Shown in pieces: positions 23,401-32,700 of a stretch of DNA of 64,000 bases (the stretch's first letter is position 1; the number at the start of each line of letters is the position of its first letter). Origin of the DNA: Caenorhabditis elegans (taxonomy: Eukaryota > Nematoda > Chromadorea > Rhabditida > Rhabditidae); contig NC_003282.8 in assembly GCF_000002985.6 (NCBI RefSeq), positions 12,648,001 to 12,712,000 on the forward strand, in the 5' to 3' direction. A model generated the notes under the pieces. It had not been told where the DNA came from and ran no database searches. It saw only the letters and a list, made by a program, of their open reading frames with translations. The position numbers and the translations under genes are program-made.

Positions 23401-26390
23401 ATTCGATCACTTTGGCGCCATAGGAGTAGTTTTATTAACACTTTCCCCACTGGGGCTACTCCTCTTTTAAGTGAGGAAAATTTGACAAATCCCTATCACA
23501 AAATACTCCCATTAATAATTTTTAGTTCAAATTAACACTATATTTTCAGGGTATGGAAAGTGAACAATAAGCCATTATCCATGAAGAAGCTGTCAGTGTT
23601 GAATGGACATTCCGATGCAATCACTTGCTTGGTTTCTTGTCAATCCCATGCTGTCCTTGTCTCTGCGTCTCGTGATCTGACTGTTCTCGTATGGCATCTT
23701 TCTGAAATGTTCTTGATCCGACAACTTCCAAAACATCCACATGCAGTTCTTGCTGTTGCAGTCAATGATGCGACTGGAGATATTGCCACTGCCTGTTCTA
23801 CTCTCTTACATGTTTGGACTCTAAACGGAGAACTCCTTGCAGTTTTGAACACGTGCGACGTGGCACCGGCGATTGATCCACAACAGATGATCATATCGTT
23901 AGCCTTCTCTACTGTAAGCAGACGCGGAAAAATTGGGTTTTCTAAGAAAACATTTTGATTTTTTAAATCGAAACCCTAACATATTCGATCTTCGGGCTTT
24001 AAAATAAATGTTCAGATCAGGGGTGTGCGGCAAATTTGTCGAATTTGCCGAATATGTAAAACATGGTAAATTAAAAAAAATTTGCCGCACACATCAAAAA
24101 ATTGACAATGCGATTTTGACCAAAACTATTGATTTTGTCCCAAAAAATTCAGTAAAATGACACAAAATTGAGTTATTTCGATGTTTAAGCATACACACTA
24201 CACGGAATTTATTTAGAAACCAGATGTGTGCTAAGAATTCAGTAGTACATATTGGTGCTCCAAAAATACCAAAAAAAAATCACAATTTTTGGAGTTTATT
24301 GAACACGGCAAATTGGCCGAATTTGCTGCGTTCGGCAAATTTTAAGATTTGCCGCACACCCCTGGTTCAGACTTATATCGATATTTTCGATGGAAAAAGT
24401 TCGAAAAATTGAGATAATAGTTGAAGGATATTTTCAAGTTTCGATATCTCAAAAAAATGTACAAATTTTTTTATTTTTTTCACAAAAAAATTAAAAAAAA
24501 CATTTTCACAAAAAATCCGAAAATAATTTTTAAAAAATAGTTTGATTTTCAGAACAAAAATTGAAAAACAGCAAATTTTCGAATTTCTGAAAAAAAAGAA
24601 AAAATAAAAACATTAAAAGAAACATTTTATTTTTCTAAAAATTCGAATAACTAATTTTTTTTAGATATCAGAAAACATTTCAATTTTAAAAAAATTTTAA
24701 GAAATTTATGAAAACACAAAAAAAAAGTTGTTTCCGTTTTACAAAAAATAAAATAAAAAAGCTACATTCCAATTTTTCATCGTATTTTTTTGAATGAAAA
24801 TCTCCAATTTTCAGATGAACGAATGGGATAATGACAATGTAATAATGTGTGGAACATCTGATGGAATCGTAAAAATCTATTCTTGTGTTGTATTCGAGAA
24901 TGATGGAAGTGTCAGTGAGCATCCAGCTCTTGAGAATCCAAATTCCAATTCCAACGAGAATCACGATAGATCTGCTGCCATCGCAGCTCGTCTTGAAAAA
25001 CAGCGAAAACGTCTCAAAAATAGCTCTACAACTGCCACGTCATCAAGTGTATCAGGATCCGGATCGGCATCCCTCACTTCTCCAGGTCCGGCGAGTCCTT
25101 CAGCAGGTGGAAGTAGAGCAACAAATATTGATGTCGGTGGAGCACAATTTGTGAGAGTTCTTGTACAACGAACTGCTCTCACAATGCACACGGCATTCAA
25201 TCGACCTGATAATGTGCATCCTGCTCCGATTACTGCAATTGCGCCGAGCAGGTAAAATAATGTTTTTTTAATCTGAAGTATATACTTAAGTATAAATTTG
25301 TATCGATAAGAAAAAAACGAAAGTTTCAAAAATAACTTTTTTTCAGAGATCATCGTTCACTGTATGTCGGAGATGGAATCGGCCGTGTATGGTGCTGGCA
25401 GAGTGCAGAAGGTGGTGGAAGAGCTGATCATTGGGTACAAGATGTTACAAGACAACGATGTGATGATTGTGAGCACAAATTCACACTTGCCGATCGAAAA
25501 CATCATTGCAGAAATTGTGGACAAATTTTCTGTTCAACGTTAGTTTATTTTTCTAATACAGTAATCCAACAGTAACCTCTTAAAAAATAAAATTGAAAAA
25601 AGGCTGTGAGAAGTTTCTAAAAATCGAGATAAAAAATTTGTAAAATCGAAAAATTTTAGGGAGAAAGTTTTCGAAAACCGAAAATGTTTTATAATCATAA
25701 AAGTTTTGGCAAATTTCCAAAATTTTGAAAAATATGAGCTTTTGAGGAAATCCTACAATGTGAAAATTTTTTTAAATACAACTAGTTACCACAAAGTTAC
25801 AGCATAGAAAATGTTGGAACATTTTTTTTCGTCGATTTCCAAAATTATGTGGGGCAAAAACTGAGTAATTGTCACTTTTTGACAGTAAATAAAAAATTTT
25901 CAAAACAATTTTCGAAAAGTTTTATTATGATATTCGGTCATTTTGGCACCATAGGAGTAGTTTTTACCTATAACGAAAAGTGTAGAAATAAAGAATGAAA
26001 ATTTCAAGAAATTGAAAAATACCAAAAAATAAATTCGAGAAGTCCGGAAGAAACCTTGAAAAATTAGAAAAAATATTGGATATCTAAATTTTGAAATAAA
26101 CCGAAAATCGAAATAATCTATTTTTTCTCGAAAAGCCATAGAAAACATTAAAACTCATACTTCCGATTCATGAAAAAAGAAAAAAACCAAAGCTACAGTA
26201 GTCCTTCAGTAGCCTGTTAGCGCCCAGACGAAAGGTTTTGTCTCGTTTCAGACTACAAACTACATTCTTTGTTTTCAGATGTTCCCGATTCGAGTCCCAC
26301 ATCACTCGAATGAACATTTCACGACCAGTTCGAGTATGCCGAAAATGTTTCCAGCGACTTCAGCAATCTTCAAATCTTCATAATTTATAA
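5489..26390 (+). CDS. wdfy-3: WDFY3/ALFY orthologue: BEACH, WD40 and FYVE autophagy scaffold
   Basis: 36 exons give 3,354 codons and a TAA stop at 26388-26390, close to the size of human ALFY. From N to C the protein has a helical armadillo-like region (about 1-900), a concanavalin-A-like domain (about 1000-1200), a long helical middle, a PH-like domain (about 2410-2520), a BEACH domain (about 2580-2860), WD40 repeats (about 2890-3260) and a FYVE zinc finger (about 3285-3345). Human ALFY bridges ubiquitin-positive aggregates to the autophagy machinery through these C-terminal modules; the same role is inferred here. The start ATG at 5489 is the first in frame after the 5402 acceptor. Exon coordinates are given in the five segment entries that follow. 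The symbol is from recognition of the family and the vha-7 neighbour. Confidence 0.93.
6100..6332. repeat. Foldback element family A, diverged copy in wdfy-3 intron 2
   Basis: The left arm reads ATCTTGTAGCGAAAACTACAG and ATGACTATTGTAGCGCTTGTG; the right arm reads GCTACGAGATTTTTTACGCG and ends TTTTGTGTTCTCATAAT. More mutated than the 2904-3228 copy, so probably older. Confidence 0.75.
6985..7160. repeat. Family A element, left half only, in wdfy-3 intron 4
   Basis: Matches the left arm and spacer of the 57975-58325 copy (AATTCTGATAATGCGTACTG, AAAATATCTCGTAGC, CGATTTACGGAAATAATTTA). No right arm is seen before the next exon. Confidence 0.7.
8590..8760. repeat. CGGCAATTGCC-type repeat cluster in wdfy-3 intron 8
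   Basis: Repeated short units of the form TTTTCAAAATTTCCGGCAAT and CGGCAATTGCC. The same family is at 20875-21035, 30295-30615, 62670-62720 and 62930-63020. Confidence 0.75.
12590..12735. repeat. Diverged monomer of the 28.1-kb tandem repeat, with a Pol III B-box-like motif
   Basis: GGGATTGAAAAGATCTAGAG, GAGCTTATTCTAAGGTTGAA and TCAGGTAATGCTCC align in order with the 94-bp unit at 28103. Here the last part reads GGGTTCGACACC, which fits the tRNA B-box consensus GWTCRANNC; the tandem units have GGTTAGATACC at that place. No complete tRNA fold could be drawn. It lies in wdfy-3 intron 16. Confidence 0.6.
16310..16440. repeat. Family A element, right half, in wdfy-3 intron 24
   Basis: Contains GAATTACTGTAGTTTTCGCT, AGATATTTTGCGCGTCAAAT and CAATACGCATTCTCAGAAT, the right arm of family A, without a matching left arm. 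Confidence 0.75.
20875..21035. repeat. CGGCAATTGCC-type repeat cluster in wdfy-3 intron 30
   Basis: Alternating AAATTGCCGATTGCCGAAAT and ACCGGCAATTTCC units ending in GATTGCCGCGCACCCCTGAG. Same family as the 30.3-kb array. Confidence 0.75.
21660..21770. repeat. Short palindromic repeat in wdfy-3 intron 31
   Basis: Outer arms AAAACTAGAACTT and AAGTTCTAATTTT, with inner arms CCACACCCAC and GTGGGCG. Resembles the 2761-2832 palindrome in having inner CCCAC/GTGGG arms. Confidence 0.6.
23550..25251 (+). other. wdfy-3: wdfy-3 exons 33-34: WD40 repeats
   Basis: Exons 23550-23913 and 24815-25251, continuing into exon 35 (25347). Repeat signatures include [20 protein letters not shown] followed by [14 protein letters not shown], and [15 protein letters not shown] low-complexity Ser/Gly/Ala/Pro insert (near 25040-25120) interrupts the propeller. 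The 901-nt intron 23914-24814 contains the foldback element 24015-24366. Confidence 0.9.
24015..24366. repeat. Foldback element family D in wdfy-3 intron 33
   Basis: Begins AGGGGTGTGCGGCAAATTTG and ends with its complement TTTGCCGCACACCCCT. Arms are rich in AATTTGCCGAA. A second copy with the same termini is at 33525-33912. Confidence 0.85.
25347..26390 (+). other. wdfy-3: wdfy-3 exons 35-36: FYVE zinc finger and C terminus
   Basis: Exons 25347-25538 and 26279-26390. The finger starts with WVQD, continues RCDDC, has the PI3P-binding basic patch RKHHCRNCG and ends VRVCRKCF, so all cysteine pairs expected for a FYVE domain are visible. It should bind phosphatidylinositol 3-phosphate. The intron 25539-26278 contains a copy of a motif shared with two other wdfy-3 introns. 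Confidence 0.93.
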
Positions 26391-27215
26391 ATGTATTTAT
26401 TTCATTTAATTTGAATTTACCATTTTTCTTTTTCCTTTATCTCAAATCTTCCTGTGCATACCATTTTTTTCTCACTTTTTCCGTTCTTGTCAAATCTAAT
26501 ATTTTCTATTCCTGTTTTATACATAATGCTTCTTTTTTCTTTTCAGCGGGTTTCTGTGTCTATCAGTTGTTTAATTTATTTTCAGTTTTCATCTTTCTTA
26601 GGCATGTTTTCCCGCTTATTTTCCCTTCAAAATGTTTGTACCCAGACTATTTACTCATATTTCTTTCCAGCTTTTCAAAAATATCATCTCTTTTTTCCAG
26701 TTTTAGCTTTCTTTGTCGAGTAGCTTATGTCTAGATTTATATAAAGTTTCAATGAATATCTACATTATTGAAAGTGGATATACTTTAAAACATGTCTATG
26801 GTACCACAATGCCCAAATATCATAGTTACATTTTTTTTTCTTTAAATCTAAATTTAATATGAGTTTTTGAAAATTGAAAAAATCTCGAATTGCATCAAAT
26901 TTCCATTTGAATTACCGCAAATAGTTTGATGTTCGATGGAGCGCGCTTGCCTTATTTTAATTTTATAATTTTTATATTTTAATTTTTATTTTTTTATTTT
27001 TTGACTGATTTTTCATGTTTTTTTAATGGAATTTTACTGGAAATTTAATTGAAAATAAATGATAAATGTTAAATATTTATTCTTATTTTTAACTAATAAG
27101 GCAAGCGCGATCCATCGAACAACGAAAAGACATTTTAAATCTTCATTATGACTTTTTTCCAAATGCTTTTCGGTAATAGTTTTTCAGAAAATTATAAAAT
27201 TTTCAGCTTTCAGCA
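26391..27215. other. wdfy-3 3' UTR and spacer before the release-factor-like gene
   Basis: T-rich 3' UTR-like sequence to about 26770, with a possible AATGAA signal near 26751. An inverted repeat occupies 26925-27125. Two acceptor-like sites, ATTTTCAG and CTTTCAG, stand just before the ATG at 27216 and could receive a spliced leader. No further ORF was supported. Confidence 0.6.
26925..27125. repeat. Inverted repeat with 25-bp arms
   Basis: GTTCGATGGAGCGCGCTTGC at the left is complementary to GCAAGCGCGATCCATCGAAC at the right, separated by about 150 bp of very AT-rich DNA. No ORF. Confidence 0.8.
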
Positions 27216-27966
27216 ATGATCTTAAAATGGACGCTTATCAGAAGAATGCTAGCAACACCGAAACAAAAATTAAAAAATTACAAATTTCCGGATGTTAGAA
27301 AAGAGGATTGCGAACAGGGAACATCGGAAGGAAGAATTTTGGGAAATAATCCAAATTTTTTTCAGAAATACATTTCCGGATGGGGTCCTGGTGGGCAGAA
27401 GGTAAATACTGCCCAGAATGCGGTTCAACTGACACATCTTCCAACTGGTACCGTACTCAAGGTAAAGTAATCCTGATAAAAGTCGTTAAACGGTTATTCC
27501 GTTTTTAAAATTTCAAATTTTACACAAAATATACACAAATTTAGAAAACGTATTTAATTTTTTTTAACTCGAAAAAAATGAAAATGTGAAAAAAAAACTG
27601 GAGAAAAACAACATTTTTTAGTTTTCGCAAAACAATCAATAAATTCTATTTATTCGCTAAAACTCCTGTTAAAAATCAAATAACTTTATTTTTTTTAATC
27701 CAAATAATTTGAGTTTCAGGTGCATGAGTCTCGGCTTCTCCCAAAAAACATCGATATCGCCTTCGAGCGTATGAAGTTTGTGCTGGATCGACAGATAAAC
27801 GGAGAAAATTGTTACGAGGAGCAGCTCAAGGTTAGTTGGAATACTCTCGAAAGCAACAAAAAACAATTTTCAGAGGCTTCAAATTGCGAAGGAAGAGAAG
27901 TCGAACAAGAGAAGAGTGCAAGCGAGGAAGGAGAAAGAAAGTTATAAAAATGAAAGTGTAGAATGA
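27216..27966 (+). CDS. GGQ-motif mitochondrial release-factor-like protein (MTRFR/C12orf65 type)
   Basis: Exons 27216-27461, 27720-27830, 27874-27966 encode 149 residues with a TGA stop. GWGPGGQKVNTAQNAVQL (GGQ at 59-61) is the peptidyl-tRNA hydrolysis motif of class I release factors. It is followed by HLPTGTV and a very basic C-terminal tail (KRRVQARKEK), the usual plan of small rescue factors that lack codon-recognition domains. The first 20 residues (MILKWTLIRRMLATPKQKLK) are basic and hydrophobic without acidic residues, fitting a mitochondrial targeting peptide. Function inferred: release of nascent chains from stalled mitochondrial ribosomes. Residues 27-50 form an extra segment that could be removed as a 72-nt intron (27294-27365). 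AATAAA is at 27983-27988. Confidence 0.85.
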
Positions 27967-27982
27967 ATGTGTGTTACAATGA

Positions 27983-27988
27983 AATAAA
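27983..27988 (+). terminator. Poly(A) signal of the release-factor-like gene
   Basis: Canonical AATAAA 17 nt after the stop codon. Confidence 0.75.
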
Positions 27989-28102
27989 ATGATAAACTGG
28001 AATTTATTACATGAAAGAGAAATAATGTTGGAAGAAAGCAATCATTCAAACTTTTTCTTTTGCTACTTTTGCTCCCGCAAATGGCTGGGGTACCTCTAGC
28101 AT

Positions 28103-28470
28103 GGGATTGAAAAAAATCTAAATGAGCTTAATCTAAGGTTGAAGCTTCTGGTAATGCTCCCGAAATCGGGTTAGATACCACTTAAACAACTAATAGGGGA
28201 TTGAAAAAAATCTAAATGAGCTTAATCTAAGGTTGAAGCTTCTGGTAATGCTCCCGAAATCGGGTTAGATACCACTTAAACAACTAATAGGGGATTGAAA
28301 AAAATCTAAATGAGCTTAATCTAAGGTTGAAGCTTCTGGTAATGCTCCCGAAATCGGGTTAGATACCACTTAAACAACTAATAGGGGATTGAAAAAAATC
28401 TAAATGAGCTTAATCTAAGGTTGAAGCTTCTGGTAGTGCTCCCGAAATCGGGTTAGATACCTTTTAAGTG
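28103..28470. repeat. 94-bp tandem repeat, four near-identical units
   Basis: Units start at 28103, 28197, 28291 and 28385, so the period is exactly 94 bp. The first three look identical; the fourth has one A-to-G change (TGGTAGTGCTCC) and ends early at GGTTAGATACC. Each unit contains the self-complementary CCCGAAATCGGG followed by GGTTAGATACC. The low divergence indicates recent expansion or homogenisation. Confidence 0.95.
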
Positions 28471-28819
28471 AAAATTAGGTGCTAAAGTTCAAGAGAATAG
28501 CTTTTTTAGCTTTTCATCAGAAAATCTGATCAGAATCAGTTTACTCATACTCGAGTCCGTGAGAAAGATAATGAGCATTCACATCACTCTAAATTGAGGC
28601 TACGTGGAAATGTAATTTTTTTCTTCCAATTGCCACATTATCCGAATAAATATGAATTTTTATAGATATTCATACAAATTCGGATAGCGTGGCATTTGGG
28701 AGATTAAAACATCCTTACTCAATCAATTAAACGTGAGTTTTCCAAGTAGCTTCCACCTAGAGCGACGTGTATTCTTTCCGAACATAGAAAGAAATAAATA
28801 CAAATAAAAAAAACCAAAC

Positions 28820-29330
28820 TTAACATTGTGGTTCTTCCTTCTCTTCCATCCCTTCAATCCGCGTCCACCTCTCTGCCCGCCACCAACTTCCACCCGACAT
28901 CCGTCATCTTGTCCATCTTCGGCGACAAGTCCTCCATCGGCTTCCTCCATCGCCCTCCATCGGCTTCCCGATGCTGCCGCTCACCAATCCATCCGCACAC
29001 CGACCTCCGACCTCCGACCATTGCCAAAGATTGAAACTGAATTGTGACAAGATAAATGAGTTACTTTATATAACAAGCAAACTCACTCTTTTGGTGCTTC
29101 ACCGTGCACAATTCGCTTGACGATCGCCGATTCCAATCTTCCATCGACCATCCCCTTGGCTGACCGCCACCCGACATCCGCCAACAGCAATTTGTCCGCC
29201 ATGCTGCTCGAACACCACCAGCCAATGCCACTGCCAACGATTGAAACTAAATTTTGTCAAAAAATCTGCCCTAATATAGCCACGCTTATCAAGATGTACT
29301 ACATCATCACGTAGCCACGATTTTTTAAAA
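28820..29330. repeat. GC-rich island with two imperfect direct repeats
   Basis: Two blocks (about 28880-29050 and 29150-29260) share CCACCCGACATCCG and a downstream CCAAAGATTGAAACTGAATT / CCAACGATTGAAACTAAATT. Composition is C-rich, unlike all surrounding DNA. Open frames of 68-86 codons occur on both strands, with Pro/Ser-rich (+) or Gly-rich (-) peptides, but none has splice or family support. Nature unknown. Confidence 0.6.
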
Positions 29331-29797
29331 TTTTTTTCTTCCACGGTTTATCATGCTTTTTGTTCTTTTTTTCTTCACTATTTCTGCGTAAGGTATTGAG
29401 AAACTGAGATTTATTGCGTGTTTTAACGAGAAATGGTATTGAAAGAAAGTAATCATTCAGGTAGTAGCTGATTCAAATCAAAGGTATCAACAAATAAAAT
29501 AAAAAAGTAATAAATAGAAAAGGCAACGAAAAGTTGGAGGAATCGGGAATTTAACAGAATAGTGGAATAGTTAGATCCTACAATATTTGGGAGTGAATTT
29601 GAGTTTAAATTTTAAAATTTTAAGAAAACCCAGCCTTAATAATTATCAGTGCAATGAGAAAAATTTTGGAAAGAAGGGAAATAATGGGGTCCGAGATTTA
29701 GATAAGTAAGAAAATTTAGAAAAAAATAGAATTAATTGATATCGATTGTTGAATTGTTTGTGAGAAACTGTTGATGAAATTGAAGAAATTCGACAAT

Positions 29798-32700
29798 TTA
29801 TGGAAGATCTTTGAGCGAGATGAGCATTTCACCGAGATGCAAATCGAATACCACTGTCATCTGAAAATGAACGATTTTAATTTAAATAAATCAATTTTCG
29901 TGGAAAAAAACCCGTACATCTGGATTAGTATTCACTCTTTCCGGGAAAAGGAACGCGGCAACCGGACGAAGTTTCGTGTTTCTGATTCCCAGGATTTCGA
30001 ATTCATAGATGACACCGTCGGCGATGGGGCGAGTTGGTTGAACCTGAAAAAAAAAAATTAAATTTGAATGTTGGCTTAATAATAAATTAATAATAAATAA
30101 CTTTCGCTTAAAATTCGAAACAAGATTTCCTAAAATTCGAAGAGTCAAAATTTTCGATTTTCTGAAAAAAAAAAGGTTTAAATTTGTTGTCGAATTTCAG
30201 CTTCTAGAAAAAAACCTTTTCGAACTTTACAGAAAATTTCAAAAAAAATCCAAAATTATTTTCAAAAACTCTATTTTAAAAATCTATTACACAACATGGG
30301 TACGCGGTAATTGCCGGAATTGCCGAAAATTCACAAAACTGGCCATTGCCGAAATTGCCGGAATTTTTGAAAACCGACAATTGCCGATATTTCCGGAAAT
30401 TCTCAAAACCGGCAATTTAAAAAATGCCGGAAGTTTTGAAAACCGGCAATTGCCGAAATTGCCGAAAATTCTCGAAACCGGCAATTGCCGATATTGCCAG
30501 AAATCTTAAAAACCGGCAATTGCCGTAATTGCCGAAAATTCACAAAACCGGCAATTGCCAATTGCCGGAAATTCACAAAACCGGCAATCGCCGAAATTGC
30601 CGGAAATTTTTTCTTCCGATTTTTGTCTTTTTTTTTAACCCTAGAGTCCCCGATATCAACGAAAAAAACGCTAAATTTCTGCAAAAAGGATAAAATCGAA
30701 AGTAATAAAAATTAAATTACGACAGTTGCAACAAAATTAGCAAAACTTTAAATTTTAAGAGGTTTAGTCTTTTTTTTCCTAAATTTTGAGCCGCAAAAAA
30801 TTTTCTTCGAATTTTAGCAGATGTTTCATTATAAAATTCCGTGTTTCAAGGCTATTTCTAAATTTATTCAGCAATCATAGGTATTATTCTTACCGTAACG
30901 TCCTGTGTTACAGTGATATATGTGTCCTGTCGGAACTTTTCAGCGCTAATATTAAAGTCGTATAACACGAATTCCTTCGAAGCCATCACAATATCTTCTC
31001 GTTGAGTTAATCTAATATCACGCATCTCTCGAAGATTAAAACTTCGAACAGTACTCAAATCGACTTGACAATGAGCTGAAGGATCTGGTCGAGCATCGAA
31101 ATGAACTCTATCTGAATAGAAGAGATGTCCAAGAATACGGAATTTTGTTGGAACAATCTTTTGAACGTGATCTCGGAATCCAACGAATTCTTCTATTCGG
31201 AAGAATGTCTCTTGATCCAATGTACCGTCGTAGCGACAGAAGTTAGCTGCAAATAAGTAAAAGTTAATTCGGAGTTTTAATAAATTTTTTTCGAACATTT
31301 TTCGATTAAAATTTTCGTTTTGAGTATTAATCTTTTTTTTCCGAAAATTTCTTTTTTTTTTTAATTATTATCGCTTTTTTCTGAAAATGTTTTTTTTTTC
31401 CAGAAAATTGATCGATTTTTTAAAGAAATTTTCTGAAAAAAAATTTTTTCCCGGAAATTAATCGATATTTTTAAAAAATTTCTGAGAATCAATCAATTTT
31501 TTTTCTTCTAAAATTGTTTCTTTCTATCCAGAAAATGAGTCGGTTTTTTCTGAAATTTTTTTTTTTCCAAAAAATTTATCGATTGCTTCTAGATATTTTT
31601 CAAATTTTTTTTTCGAAATTTATCATTTTTTAATGAAAATGTACCTCTTTTTCCTAGAAAAGTGTTCAATTTCTCTGAAATTCGTCGATTTCACCGAAAA
31701 TTTATTTTAGAACTTTCAAAGTGCATAGATTTTTCAAAAAGATTTATCGATTTTTGTTTTCGAAAATCTAACAAATTTTTAGAAACGTTTTTTTTCGAAT
31801 TTTTTCAAATTTCCGAAAATGAATTGACTTTTCCATAATTTAGGAGCGTTTAATTATCAAATAATAATTTCTAAAAATTTCTGACATACTAATAAGATGC
31901 CTTATAGGCGTTTGGCTTTCCACAGTATTAAGCACACACTGAGCTGGAATACTCGATGAAATATCACGAGTAAATGGAAGTTCAATCGGATCAATTTCTC
32001 CCATCATTGCCTTGAAATAACTATCATCACGGATTTTCTGAAGTTGATCCAGTGAAGCGGTCTCGTAGCGAAGACTGTCCTCGTGCTTTTGAAGATTTTC
32101 GTCGTACTGAAAACAAATTTTATAAAGTTCTAAAATTGAAATCTTTTCGCTTTTTTTTAATCCTAGAGAAATTTCAAAATCGAACAACGAAAAATTTTCG
32201 ATTTTTGAAAAAAGGAATCGGAATTTTCGGTTTTTCGATTTTCTGAACATTTTTTTATTAGATTTTTCGGAAAATCAACAATTTTTAGTTTTTTTTCGAT
32301 TTATAATTTTATTTTCAGAAAAATTACGTTTTTCTGCACGGTTTTTATGTTGCTAAAGTCGAATAATCGAAACATTCTTGTTTTTCCGATATTTCGAAAA
32401 CAATTTGTATTTTTCGGAAAACATATTAAAATTTGGGTATTTTTCTAATTTTTTTAAAGAATAAATATCTGTTTTCTTATGTTTTTTTTTTTAATCAAAA
32501 TAAATAAAATTTGATAAATATTAAATTTTAATATAAATTTTCTGCATTTTTCTTTGCTTTTTTTTTTTTGGTTTTCCGGAAAATCGAAAATTTTCGTACT
32601 TCGATTCTTTCTTTTCCGAAGTTTTCTGATTTTCTCTGAAATCCTATAGATTTCAATTTTGAAAAATTTCGTAAAACTTCCAAAACTGTTCGACATTTCA

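Larger units (their letters stand above)
27967..29797. other. Convergent intergenic region with tandem array and GC-rich island
   Basis: Lies between the 3' ends of the release-factor-like gene (+) and the methyltransferase gene (-). It holds the 94-bp tandem array (28103-28470), a GC-rich duplicated island (28820-29330) and unremarkable AT-rich DNA from about 29340 on. No gene was supported. GAGAAAT...GAAAGAAAGTAATCATTCA near 29430 resembles GAGAAATAATGTTGGAAGAAAGCAATCATTCA near 28020, hinting at an old local duplication. Confidence 0.65.

Noticed and set aside
28103..28470. CRISPR-like regularly spaced repeat
   Set aside because: The units are contiguous 94-bp tandem repeats without unique spacers, in a eukaryotic genome.
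30287..30715. Open frames with repeated 'GNCRNFRQ'-like peptides
   Set aside because: Produced by the CGGCAATTGCCG array; the periodic peptide is a by-product of the DNA repeat.
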